64,000 bases of DNA from NCBI GenBank assembly GCA_002245135.1, contig NGBS01000014.1:1-64000 (forward strand), written 5' to 3'. The translations under genes were made by a program, and so were the position numbers. Below the pieces are notes generated by a model that saw only the letters and a program-made list of their open reading frames with translations, was not told where the DNA came from and ran no database searches. The stretch comes from Proteromonas lacertae. Lineage: Eukaryota > Sar > Bigyra > Opalinata > Proteromonadidae. Below are positions 12,928 to 24,800 of the stretch, piece after piece. Position 1 is the first letter of the stretch. Every line of letters starts with the position of its first letter.

Positions 12928-15240
12928 TTTGAGCAGCTGCTCAAATTTTGAACAGGCTGTTTCTAATAGCGCCATGAATCTCATATTGAAATTTGTCTGA
13001 CTATTATAAATTATTTTAGCTTTTCTGAATTGTGTGTGGTATTTAGACATCATCAATGTTAATCATTAGAATAATTATAAGAATTTTGTATATAAATTTA
13101 TTGTACATAATAACTGTACATTGGACCTCCAGTTTTTATTCTAATTATTTTGTTATTTCAAGAGAAAAATGAAAAAATATAAATTTAGTCAAGCATTTGG
13201 CTTGATTTGAATTTGAAATTTATATATTTTGAGCATTTGTTATGTATAGCAACATATTTTTAATTTTAATTAAATAGATTTCAACTTTATCATAATTTTC
13301 AATTATATATATATCAAAAGTCCATATTCTTCGTATAATTATATATATTTTTAATTGGTTTAGATTTAAAGAATTATGAAAAGATTATAGATAGAATAGC
13401 ATACGACTAAATTTATTATGGAATGGATTGATTCAAAAATATGGAAGAATGCGTGATAAGCCAGATAGTAAGGAATATAAATCAAAAATGGTTAAGAAAG
13501 AGTCTTACTATATCACTTGAAGAAATAAAGAACATAGTTGCATTGAAAAATGAGAATATAATCTAAATTTAAGTGATATATTTAAATATGAAATGGATTA
13601 TACTCAAAGATATATTGAATGTAGTAATAATGGAATACAGGATGTGAAATGTAATGGTTGTAATAGGATTTATAGGAATATCTTCTTCAGAAATTGATTC
13701 TTTTTATTAATTGATAATTTACACAAATATTTAACATTTATACTTTAATTTGTGTATTTAATATGTGTATGTTACTTAATATTAAATTGGCCTATATCAA
13801 TGAATTTTAGGATTAAATATGCCAATTGTTGAACAAGATTCATTTACTTTCAACATTCAAAGATTGATAAAGATATAGATGACATGGTTAGCTTGTCGAA
13901 GAACTTGAATGTATTTAGAACTGAGTTAGGCAAATGACGTCCTTTTCGACTTTTGTCCCTTTCACACGCTCAAAATACCCAGTGTTTTCCTGTAGCTGTC
14001 CCTTTTGTCCATTTTGCTTTTTTATTATCTTTTTAGTTTTTCTGTAATAAATAGTAAAAATAATCAATCACTAAGCAATATATATCAATATAACACATTA
14101 TACTCCTGCCCTACTGAAAAATTAACAAATAAATATATTATTTGTCAATTTAACTATTTTTTTAATATATTGTAGTTGCATTTAATTGTTTTCACTCATT
14201 TTTTATCCCATTTTATATGCTATTCCCTAATCTGTTTCTCTGTTTGTTATGTATCAATCCCTGTATAGAAAAACTATGTTCTATTAAGCTTCTAGAGTTT
14301 GGGATTGTTTGTATTCTATGAAGCTGCTACGTCTTTTATATGACATGATAAAATAAAAAAGCTTGAAAAGAAATCAAGCTTGGATTTATTTCAAAGTTTA
14401 ATATTTCGTGTTATGATTAAGTATTGTTTCTTTTTATGTTCATATGTTTGTAATGTTGTAAATTCGTATGTATAAATCTAAAAATTAATTACTGTTTCTT
14501 TGAAATACTGTGAATTAATGAATATTAAAATTTAGCTAAATTTAATCAGTTTATTTTACTGTATATATTCAAATTAGTTATAAGTAGTTTATTAATTTAC
14601 ATTATATTCAGATTATGTCAATTTGTTTGATATTTCTATTATGAAGTGACGCTATTTATGTAAATGAACAATACATTTATAAGTATGTTATTTAGATAGA
14701 TTTAATGCATAAAATTTACATAATATTTTGATTAATAGAAATGAACATAGGTATATTTGTTCTTAAACAGGTTAATATGTCTTATAAACAATAGGATATA
14801 TAATATATGTAGTATTTATGATAAACAAATATTGAATAAAGGGACACAAAAGGAATACTGTCCTTCTTGAAAAAAACATGTTCGATTTCCTTACAGGCTA
14901 GACGAGAGAAGAAAGGACAGAAAGGAGGATATGGCTCCAGAAGGATGTCCTTTCTGCAACTCATATATCACTATATCAACATACATTATATCACATCACT
15001 CAATAATATAGAATTAATAATAACAATATAATAGAAATTATTGACAAAATTATTGAAAGTGTAATCTAGTATTTCAAGTATGAACTAGTACTTTTTTATG
15101 TTTAAAAATATTTAATCGTTTCATATTTTGTGGCATTATAATTTATAATCTATTTTCTATATCATACTTGAAAATAAATAATACATGAACATAATAACTA
15201 TTGATGCCAATGATTTTGTATCAGTTCCTACTAATGATAG
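12928..15240 (+). repeat. Left terminal inverted repeat of the MULE
   Basis: Pairs base for base with 17398-19710 wherever I compared it (paired coordinates sum to 32638). Its inner end runs 56 bases into the transposase coding region, past the ATG at 15185. Several copies of a TGTCCCTT/GTCCTTT-type motif occur at about 13940-14020 and 14839-14955 and could be protein-binding sites; that is inference. Apart from the coding remnant at 13418-13690, the remainder is AT-rich and apparently non-coding. Confidence 0.9.
13418..13690 (+). pseudogene. Degenerate coding remnant inside the left TIR
   Basis: Short open stretches in changing frames: MEWIDSKIWKNA at the start, then QKWLRKSLTISLEEIKN, then DYTQRYIECSNNG and DVKCNGCNRIYRNIFF with C-x2-C spacing. 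Composition looks protein-like, but no continuous frame or plausible splice set joins the pieces. It may be a captured host fragment or a decayed second element gene. The other TIR carries the mirror copy. Confidence 0.35.
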
Positions 15241-17206
15241 TAGACATACAATAGTCGATCGAAGAAAAAAGGAGTTATATAAACAATGTCAAAAATACCC
15301 TCCTTTGGATTCTTTTTATAGCATTAATGAATCAATATTTCAGAAGAAATTTAAGTCAATTGGTGATTTATACTTTTTAGTCTATGTATATGCTACACAA
15401 TATGACTTTGAAGTAGTAGTTACTCATGGCAAAAATGTTAGCAAGGAAAAGACATTAAAATTTACTTGTAGTAAAGGAATGTGTCATTTTTATATCAAAG
15501 CAAAATATACTGATTATCAAGTTCATGTCAAATTTAATCCACATTCCCATCAGCTGAATATGGTAAGTAAAAAGATAATTAGTGTTATGACGGATGATAT
15601 TTTGAATGAAGTGCATTGTATGGTTATGCAGACAAGAAACACATCTAAAGAAATTATTAATGTTATAAAAAATAATTATAATATTTCAACTCGTGTTATA
15701 AAACAGATAGATTGTGAAGTAAATAAACTACGTCAAATGTTACGAGATGAAAATTCTGGTAGATACAAATTCTATGAAAGTATAAAATCAAAGTATACAT
15801 ATTTCGAAAATTCTCACTGTACTCTTGTCATTTTAGACAAAATAAGGTTAAGTAAGTATAGTACATTGTGTTGTGATGGTACTTTTTCTATTTTTCTTCG
15901 TCATGAACAGCTATATGTTATATACTCTCAAGTCAGTCCTTCTTTATTAATTATAGTAGCTTTCGCAATTACTCAAAATAAAACCAGTGATACATACAAA
16001 TTTATATTTAAGAATTTAAATCAATATTACAATATAAAGGCAGTTATTCACGACAAAGAGATGGCTGTTGTCAAAGCTCTAAAGGAATTAAATATTAAGT
16101 TTGTATTCGACACCTTTCATCTTCTTATGTGTGTAAAAGATAAGTTGCTTAAACATTTATTATATCAATACATTAAAGATCCTAGTTCAATAAATATTAA
16201 TGACTTAGATGAAAAATACAAAATCTATTTTAATAGGGATGGAATAACTAATTTTGGTATTTATGGATGTCATAGTAGTTCAGCAGTTGAATCTTTAAAT
16301 CACAAAATCAAAAACGATTTGAAATATAGGAAATCACGCTATGATAATGTATTGACAGTACTAGAAAAACTTCATCAACAACAATTTGATAAAATACAAT
16401 CAATTGCTTCTATAGAGAATGATAATAATTTATTATACCAAAATTTATTGTGGGAGGAGTGTAGTAGAAATATTTATAGAGAATTTGAGAGAGTGTATGA
16501 AGATAACTATTCTAGCACATTTGATGAAGAATCTAATTCATATTATATTAACAATGAGTACAAAATTACAATGAATAATACAAATATCCAGTGTAGTTGT
16601 TTTTTACATAACTTTAGTGGAGTACCATGTTCTCACATACTCTATATAATAATAAGATATGGATTAAACTTTGAAATTATTCATTTAATATCAAATGAAT
16701 GTTTCAAAAGATATTTTCAATCAACCATTCCTATAACAGATTACTATTTAGATTATGTTTATCCTGTTGATATAGAGATTATAAATAATACTATTCCTAG
16801 TGATGATGTAGATACTGATAATATTAATATTCCTATTAATGATAATGAGTTGGATAAAACAGATATTGAAATATTACAGAAAATAATTAGTAATATATAC
16901 AAAGCTGGCATGTTAAATGATATAGATGACACTGTTGAAGAAATATATCAACAAATTAAAAAACCACTTACCCAAAATCTTTATCACACTATATCTGAAA
17001 ATGACTTTAACAGTTTCATTAATAAGGATTATACGAATATAAAACAAGAATCAGCAGTAACAATATTATCAATTATCTATTTATTAATAAGTAAAATCAA
17101 AAAAGGATACATAATAATTGATAAGGATGCTGTACTAAACTACATTAATAATGAAGTGAAGAAGAGAAAAATAGTAATGGAAAAAAGACACAAAACATCA
17201 TACTAA
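15185..17206 (+). CDS. MULE transposase with SWIM zinc finger
   Basis: Intronless, 673 residues, stop TAA. Catalyses excision and insertion of the element. N-terminal zinc-binding (WRKY-GCM1/FAR1-like) region around residues 90-125: FTCSKGMCHF followed by NPHSHQ. DDE/RNase H core: aspartate in CCDGTF (about residue 230), aspartate in IHDKEMAVVKAL (about 294), VFDTFHLLM, and glutamate in SAVESLNHKIK (about 377). SWIM finger near residues 470-490: C-x-C in QCSCF, then GVPCSH. All expected catalytic and metal-binding positions appear present, so the gene is probably functional. The first 56 coding bases also belong to the left TIR and recur in reverse at 17398-17453. The tail after about residue 560 is variable and unrecognised. 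Confidence 0.93.
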   Translation: MNIITIDANDFVSVPTNDSRHTIVDRRKKELYKQCQKYPPLDSFYSINESIFQKKFKSIGDLYFLVYVYATQYDFEVVVTHGKNVSKEKTLKFTCSKGMCHFYIKAKYTDYQVHVKFNPHSHQLNMVSKKIISVMTDDILNEVHCMVMQTRNTSKEIINVIKNNYNISTRVIKQIDCEVNKLRQMLRDENSGRYKFYESIKSKYTYFENSHCTLVILDKIRLSKYSTLCCDGTFSIFLRHEQLYVIYSQVSPSLLIIVAFAITQNKTSDTYKFIFKNLNQYYNIKAVIHDKEMAVVKALKELNIKFVFDTFHLLMCVKDKLLKHLLYQYIKDPSSININDLDEKYKIYFNRDGITNFGIYGCHSSSAVESLNHKIKNDLKYRKSRYDNVLTVLEKLHQQQFDKIQSIASIENDNNLLYQNLLWEECSRNIYREFERVYEDNYSSTFDEESNSYYINNEYKITMNNTNIQCSCFLHNFSGVPCSHILYIIIRYGLNFEIIHLISNECFKRYFQSTIPITDYYLDYVYPVDIEIINNTIPSDDVDTDNINIPINDNELDKTDIEILQKIISNIYKAGMLNDIDDTVEEIYQQIKKPLTQNLYHTISENDFNSFINKDYTNIKQESAVTILSIIYLLISKIKKGYIIIDKDAVLNYINNEVKKRKIVMEKRHKTSY

Positions 17207-17325
17207 TGATAATATTATAACTTTTTTGAATTAAGATATTCTTATTGGAATTTATATTCTTTGTGTTAGTTGGATAAACAACTACAGCAATTGTTAAATG
17301 TTATTTACGATGATCATCAGAAAAA

Positions 17326-17397
17326 CCCTAACCCTAACCCTTTCTCCTTCTATTACTTCATCATTTATTCCATCTTCTATTATTTCATCTTCTATTA
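17326..17397. repeat. Telomere-like (CCCTAA)n and pyrimidine repeat in the MULE spacer
   Basis: Positions 17326-17341 read as 2.7 perfect units of CCCTAA, the complement of the TTAGGG telomere repeat. The next 56 bases are an imperfect pyrimidine-rich repeat built on CTTCTATTA and TTCATC. The right inverted repeat starts immediately after, at 17398. The run is too short and too internal to be a chromosome end. Confidence 0.8.
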
Positions 17398-19710
17398 CTA
17401 TCATTAGTAGGAACTGATACAAAATCATTGGCATCAATAGTTATTATGTTCATGTATTATTTATTTTCAAGTATGATATAGAAAATAGATTATAAATTAT
17501 AATGCCACAAAATATGAAACGATTAAATATTTTTAAACATAAAAAAGTACTAGTTCATACTTGAAATACTAGATTACACTTTCAATAATTTTGTCAATAA
17601 TTTCTATTATATTGTTATTATTAATTCTATATTATTGAGTGATGTGATATAATGTATGTTGATATAGTGATATATGAGTTGCAGAAAGGACATCCTTCTG
17701 GAGCCATATCCTCCTTTCTGTCCTTTCTTCTCTCGTCTAGCCTGTAAGGAAATCGAACATGTTTTTTTCAAGAAGGACAGTATTCCTTTTGTGTCCCTTT
17801 ATTCAATATTTGTTTATCATAAATACTACATATATTATATATCCTATTGTTTATAAGACATATTAACCTGTTTAAGAACAAATATACCTATGTTCATTTC
17901 TATTAATCAAAATATTATGTAAATTTTATGCATTAAATCTATCTAAATAACATACTTATAAATGTATTGTTCATTTACATAAATAGCGTCACTTCATAAT
18001 AGAAATATCAAACAAATTGACATAATCTGAATATAATGTAAATTAATAAACTACTTATAACTAATTTGAATATATACAGTAAAATAAACTGATTAAATTT
18101 AGCTAAATTTTAATATTCATTAATTCACAGTATTTCAAAGAAACAGTAATTAATTTTTAGATTTATACATACGAATTTACAACATTACAAACATATGAAC
18201 ATAAAAAGAAACAATACTTAATCATAACACGAAATATTAAACTTTGAAATAAATCCAAGCTTGATTTCTTTTCAAGCTTTTTTATTTTATCATGTCATAT
18301 AAAAGACGTAGCAGCTTCATAGAATACAAACAATCCCAAACTCTAGAAGCTTAATAGAACATAGTTTTTCTATACAGGGATTGATACATAACAAACAGAG
18401 AAACAGATTAGGGAATAGCATATAAAATGGGATAAAAAATGAGTGAAAACAATTAAATGCAACTACAATATATTAAAAAAATAGTTAAATTGACAAATAA
18501 TATATTTATTTGTTAATTTTTCAGTAGGGCAGGAGTATAATGTGTTATATTGATATATATTGCTTAGTGATTGATTATTTTTACTATTTATTACAGAAAA
18601 ACTAAAAAGATAATAAAAAAGCAAAATGGACAAAAGGGACAGCTACAGGAAAACACTGGGTATTTTGAGCGTGTGAAAGGGACAAAAGTCGAAAAGGACG
18701 TCATTTGCCTAACTCAGTTCTAAATACATTCAAGTTCTTCGACAAGCTAACCATGTCATCTATATCTTTATCAATCTTTGAATGTTGAAAGTAAATGAAT
18801 CTTGTTCAACAATTGGCATATTTAATCCTAAAATTCATTGATATAGGCCAATTTAATATTAAGTAACATACACATATTAAATACACAAATTAAAGTATAA
18901 ATGTTAAATATTTGTGTAAATTATCAATTAATAAAAAGAATCAATTTCTGAAGAAGATATTCCTATAAATCCTATTACAACCATTACATTTCACATCCTG
19001 TATTCCATTATTACTACATTCAATATATCTTTGAGTATAATCCATTTCATATTTAAATATATCACTTAAATTTAGATTATATTCTCATTTTTCAATGCAA
19101 CTATGTTCTTTATTTCTTCAAGTGATATAGTAAGACTCTTTCTTAACCATTTTTGATTTATATTCCTTACTATCTGGCTTATCACGCATTCTTCCATATT
19201 TTTGAATCAATCCATTCCATAATAAATTTAGTCGTATGCTATTCTATCTATAATCTTTTCATAATTCTTTAAATCTAAACCAATTAAAAATATATATAAT
19301 TATACGAAGAATATGGACTTTTGATATATATATAATTGAAAATTATGATAAAGTTGAAATCTATTTAATTAAAATTAAAAATATGTTGCTATACATAACA
19401 AATGCTCAAAATATATAAATTTCAAATTCAAATCAAGCCAAATGCTTGACTAAATTTATATTTTTTCATTTTTCTCTTGAAATAACAAAATAATTAGAAT
19501 AAAAACTGGAGGTCCAATGTACAGTTATTATGTACAATAAATTTATATACAAAATTCTTATAATTATTCTAATGATTAACATTGATGATGTCTAAATACC
19601 ACACACAATTCAGAAAAGCTAAAATAATTTATAATAGTCAGACAAATTTCAATATGAGATTCATGGCGCTATTAGAAACAGCCTGTTCAAAATTTGAGCA
19701 GCTGCTCAAA
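17398..19710 (-). repeat. Right terminal inverted repeat of the MULE
   Basis: Reverse complement of 12928-15240. Its inner end carries a dead copy of the first 19 transposase codons, which then runs into the pyrimidine repeat. It includes the mirror image of the left TIR's coding remnant and ends at the terminal palindrome. Confidence 0.9.
18948..19220 (-). pseudogene. Mirror copy of the coding remnant in the right TIR
   Basis: Exact mirror of 13418-13690, with the same degenerate frames and the same CNGC cysteine pair. Its conservation between the termini reflects homogenisation of the TIRs, not selection on the peptide. Confidence 0.35.
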
Positions 19711-19722
19711 TAAAAATACCCC

Positions 19723-19731
19723 ATTTTTGTC
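19723..19731. repeat. Right 9-bp target-site duplication of the MULE
   Basis: ATTTTTGTC, identical to 12907-12915. See that entry for the symmetry argument. Confidence 0.75.
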
Positions 19732-20640
19732 TGTAATAACAATTAAAACAAAAAAATATTGAATGAAGTAAAATGCGTTTCATATATACTAAGTGGAAGC
19801 TTTAAAAAAATATATGGCATATGCAGCTTATATGCCAAAGTAAAGTTATATTTGAATATAACTCACTACTCTACTGCCATATTAGTTTTTTATAAAACTC
19901 TTTAATCTCCCAATAGATAAATAGCTCACCCTTGTTATTTTTTCCCAAATCTTCCTAATTAAGAATGTCTGAACTGTCTTATCAACAGGATTACCATCTT
20001 TGAAACATTTATTTAAACAGAGCTGGATGGAATGTGTAAAAAACCTAATGTTACATATTTTAAGGTCTCTGATTGCTTTGATGACATTGTGAGCGTTATC
20101 AGTAGAGAATGAAAGAATGTTTAATTCAAACTTGTCTCTGACATACTCAACTACTTCGTAAATATTAATGGAATTATATTAAAATAAATATAATTTTGTG
20201 TAACCATATTATATTTACCAATTTCATTTAAGTTAAAATCTTATAATGATATAAAACTGTATTTCATTTTAAAATCTTCTATATTATAATTACTTCCAAG
20301 ATCACTTTTATATATAATGCCAAAGGCATTGTTCACTGTATGTAATGCATGGAATGTTAAAAGATTATGGTTGTATTAAGATAGATTAATAAATTTATTT
20401 TCTCCAGCTTTTTTGTTTTAAAACAAAAAATGAAATGTTTAGTAAATTGTTTATATGGCTGTAGCCTTAATATATATTATTACCTAGGTAATTTAACTCT
20501 TTCACCATTTAAGACAATTCAATGCAATTGATTCATTAAACATGAAGTTTATTAGATATTCCTCTTCTGGTTCATCATATGGTAAATATTTTGGCTATTC
20601 TTCAGGAGACTATAACTATTTCAATATTATTAAATCCATA
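19732..20640 (-). pseudogene. Relic of a hAT-superfamily transposase
   Basis: Broken minus-strand frames. The clearest block (about 20160-19920) reads LSFSTDNAHNVIKAI then FFTHSIQLCLNKCF, matching the hAT core pattern T-D-N-A-x-N-x2-K-A-I followed by a C/A-H-x-L-x-L segment. Upstream pieces read LLTFHALHTVNNAFG (about 20360-20285) and YLPYDEPEEEYLINF (about 20600-20530). Stops and frame changes separate them, so it is not functional as read. Some gaps could be introns, but I could not join the blocks. A palindrome with arms GGCATAT and ATATGCC sits at 19817-19837. The MULE lies immediately downstream. Confidence 0.65.
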
Positions 20641-20792
20641 ATTAGCTGGATTGTTAATAAACATTAAAATAGGCAATAAGACGAAAACCACAAACCGAAT
20701 TATTTCTTATTCTTTGTTTTTCTCAATATTAAATGGACCAAACACAACTAAAGTTGACAATATTTTATATTGTGTATATTAAAATTAAGTAA

Positions 20793-21810
20793 TTACACTT
20801 TTGTGGCATTTGGATCCGGATCAGTGGCATTTGCTTCTTTGAGTATATTGAGTATCTCGTCATGACATACACCACTGCTAGCTAATAAGGATACAGTTCT
20901 TAATGTGTATGGCTCACCATGTAATCCTGTTACTCTTCCTCCTGCTTCCATCACTAATAAAGCGCCAGCTGAAACATCCCAAGGTGATAAATCAATTTCG
21001 AACCACGCATTAAATATACCACATGATGTAAATGCTAAATTTAAAGCTGCTGAACCACACATTCTTGTTGATCTGCATTTTAAAGCTAAAGCATTAGATC
21101 CACGTAATAAAGGAATCATTGCTGATGGCATATAATTAATACCAAATGCAATAAAACAATCTCTATTAACAATATTATTATCACAATTATTATACTTTAT
21201 ATTATCTTCTTTTCTAACATGAATTCTTTCATCATTTTTATAAGCTCCTTCACCTTTTATTGCATGATACACATCTGCTCGATATGGATCATATATAACT
21301 GCAGCTACAACTTCACCTTTGTGAGCTAAAGCAATAGAAACACAACTAAATGGCAATCCTTGAATGAAATTGGTTGTTCCATCGATTGGATCAACTACCC
21401 ACACCCATTCAGCTGAACAATATTCGTTCATTAACTAATTAAAGTGTAATTATTATACATACTTCTTCAGTTACTTTGATTGTTGCAACTGATTCTTCAC
21501 CTAACATTATATGAGAAGGAAAATTATCTTTCATCATTCTATTTATATTTTAAATGTGATTCTGAGTATATACTTCTCTATTGTTGCTTGACATTGTTTA
21601 TCAACTTTAGTTACAAGATCAGTAAATCTAAGTTTTGTTTTTTCTACTTCAGTATGTCCTATATGCATGTTAAATCTAAAAAAATACCAGCATTTTCTAT
21701 GATTAATTTACCAGCAGCTTTTCCTGCTTCAACCATAACATCATGAATTCTTTTTACTTCATCTATGCAACATCATGCAAATGAATAATACCAATATTCA
21801 CAGAAGACAT
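20793..21810 (-). CDS. Inositol monophosphatase family phosphatase
   Basis: Mg-dependent hydrolysis of inositol monophosphates to free inositol, feeding phosphoinositide synthesis. Five exons start at the ATG at 21810 (MSSVNI) and join through tiny introns. Motifs in order: DLVTKVDKQ, LGEES (metal-binding glutamate), VVDPIDGTTNF (the family's D-P-I/L-D-G-T-x-N signature) and SPWDVSAGALLVMEAGG (C-terminal WDxxAG signature). The last exon runs from about 21431 to the TAA at 20793. All catalytic acids are present and the spliced length fits the roughly 270-residue family. It is divergent from the giant gene, with only 70 bp between the two ATGs. A histidinol-phosphatase or other family substrate cannot be excluded from motifs alone. 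Confidence 0.88.
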
Positions 21811-21880
21811 TATTCAAGAAGTTTTTGACGATACAAAAAATAGAGTCGTTTTTAATTTTAAAAATAACAACTGAATTTAA

Positions 21881-24800
21881 TGTCATTCGTTATTAGAAGC
21901 AATAGACAATCCAGAAGAAGGAAGAATGCTATACCACAGTTAATAGCTAAGCTATATCCACCAGAACAAACCGTTAGCGTATATTTCATAATTTATAGTA
22001 TGTTTAGGTTAAGATCTTAGTATAATTTATTATATTTTATTATATGTTAGTCAGGAGTATATCCTGCTACACACGTATATTTTTCATTATTAATCTCTAG
22101 ACTTGTACTTCAGATGACTTACAAATACTATCTCAACGCCCTGATTTTCTCAAGAAAGTATGATATATCTATATATCTTTGTAGAAGAAGAAAGTTAAAG
22201 TTGAATACTTAGTTTCAAAGCCTTCAAGATATATTGATGAGCCAAAACCAAGAAAATACCCTGGTATCATGAAAAGACCCCAATTAAATGATTCCCAACA
22301 ACAACAACAGTTACAAACACCAAAGAAATTGAATGGCATTAGCAAAGGTCAGATTATCAAGTACACATCATTATCTAGTAAAACTCCAAATAAAAAGGAT
22401 AAAACATCAAATTTACCAAAATTAAAAATCGTATAAATACATTATCATAATTATAAATAGTTGAATTTTAGATTTAATGAATCAGAAGAAATAGAAATAC
22501 CAACCAATCCAGAGCTATACGAAATGATCAATAACAATATAAATGATGGAAATGAAATAGCAGAACCTGAATTTGTGAGAGAAGGAAGATTAGAAAGTGT
22601 TCCTGAAGAATCTCATGATTATTCTGATGAATGGTTTAATCCAGAAGATGAAGATGGTGATGATATTGAAGGTGAAGGGGTGATATTGAGAGAAGATGAA
22701 GTTGTTGTTGAAGAAGGAGAAGAAGAAGATAAATACAATAACAACATCAATAATAACAATCAAGAAGAGGAGGAAATAGAAGAGAATGAACAACTCAAAA
22801 ATAATGAATCTTTGAATGAATCATCTATCAATCTAAGCCAATCTCAACAATATATTGATGTATATATTGATGTATATATATATATATATAATAGGAGAAT
22901 AATGATTCATTAAAATACTTAGAGAATGAAAGTGATAGAGATTCACAAGGTGTATTAACGCCACTCAACAGAAGTATTACTCCAAGCCCAAAGAAAAGAG
23001 TATCATTCTTTAGTGAAGTATGTATATATTAATATTATATATATATATATAGAGTGTTTTACCAGGAGATGAATTAGATTATTCATACACTGAAAATGAT
23101 TATACCAAATATGAACCTAATGTGGAAAAGAATGAAGCAATTGAAGAAGAGTTTGAAGAATATGATGATTCAATATTTAAGAGTGATATTATTGGTAATT
23201 CAGTTATATTAAAGGTTAGAACAGGTGAATTAATAGATGTGGATGATGAAATAAAGGAGAGAAATCAGAAATTAAGATGTATGAAACACACCGAAGAAAG
23301 AATAAATGAAGTTAATAATAATAATAATAATGAATTAGAGAATCTTGAAGAAGAAAAAGAAGAAGAAAAGAATGATTCATATGAAATTCAATATATTGGT
23401 GAACCAATCACTGAATATAACGAATACCATAAAAGCAGAGTAGAAGAAGAAATGAAATTAATTGAAGAAGAGATGAAGAAAATCGAAGATGAGAATGATA
23501 TAATTAAAAGTGACTATGATTATGAATATATGGATGAAGATAATAATGAAGAAGAAGGAGGAGATGAATATGATGAAGAAGGAAATATAATCAATAAAGA
23601 GATAAATAATAATGAAGATGATATGGAGGTAAAAAGTACAAATAGTGAAAGATCATATGTTAGTGGCAGTAGTTCATGTGGTAGTAGTAATGGAGTTGAC
23701 GAGACATTGAGAGAAGAAGAGGAAGTTAATGATGAAGATCAAATGATATATCATTGTGATATATTGGGAATGTCGAAAATATTGAGAATAAAAAAGAAGA
23801 GTGTAGTAAAGAAAGAAAATGAAGAAGAAAGTGAATTAAATGGTAATAATAGATTAGAGAATGAAGAAAGTAAGATGAATGAAGATAATTCATATGAGAG
23901 TGAATTGAATAAGAATGAGAATAATGAAAAGAATGAGAATGAAGTGAAAGAAGAAAATGACTTAGTGAAATCAAAGGGATTATCAAATAATGAAGAATTG
24001 AATGAAGAAGTAAAGAATAAAGATAACAGAATGAGTGAAGAATGTGTAGAAGAGAGTGAATTATTAAAGAATGAAAGATTGTCAAATAGTGAAGTATTAA
24101 ATGAAATAAAAGATGGAATTGATTCACTTAAATCGAATATAAAAGAAAGAAAATATGTTGATGATGATGAATTGAGAAGAAAAGAAAGTGGAGTATATGA
24201 TGTGAAAGAATCATTAATTGATGATAATGAAGATGAAAATACTTTACATTCACAACTTATAGTAATTGAAGTATGTATATTGTGTTCATACTTATTATAT
24301 AGTTTACTTATGAAGAAAAGGAGATTATTGCTTATGAAAGTGAAATATATAGAGTAGGTGAAATGAAATCAACAGTTGTAGAATTAGAAGTATAAATATT
24401 ATACATTATATATATATTATATTTTAGAGTAAATATGTTGAGAATGAAGAACAGAGAAAAAGTAGCGTTGTGTATGATATTTCACAAGATTTAATGGAAG
24501 TTGGAGAAGTAAATGAACAGAATGAAGAGTTGAAAGTTGAAAACCTATCAACAGACAATGCAGAAAATGTAGAAGAAGCATCATTGATTAAGGATGATAA
24601 TCAATCAAACTTAAATGAAGAGAATAATGACAATTCACAAAGCAATGAAATAGGAAGTAGTAAAAACAGTAGTAGCTCAAATTCAGATGGTATAATAGAC
24701 GACGGAGTGATTGATGATGGTGATTACCATTCAAGTGAAGATGAAAATACCAAACAAGAAACAAAAAAGAATGAAATGGGAGAGAATACAATGAATAAAG

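Larger units (their letters stand above)
12916..19722 (+). mobile_element. Complete Mutator-like element with 2.3-kb inverted termini
   Basis: A 6.8-kb element bounded by a 9-bp direct repeat. It holds one transposase gene (15185-17206) between two 2,313-bp inverted repeats (12928-15240 and 17398-19710) that appear identical by eye. The outermost 12 bases on each side do not pair. The repeats begin with an 18-bp palindrome, TTTGAGCAGCTGCTCAAA. The intact transposase and identical termini indicate recent activity. The 17207-17397 spacer holds a short telomere-like run and a pyrimidine-rich repeat. Superfamily assignment rests on the transposase, the long termini and the 9-bp duplication together. 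Confidence 0.9.

Noticed and set aside
14782-14964. 60-codon open frame in each MULE terminus (mirror at 17674-17856)
   Set aside because: It repeats only because the termini are identical. No motif, no start context and an atypical composition.
17326-17341. A true telomere or chromosome end
   Set aside because: Fewer than three units, surrounded on both sides by transposon sequence.
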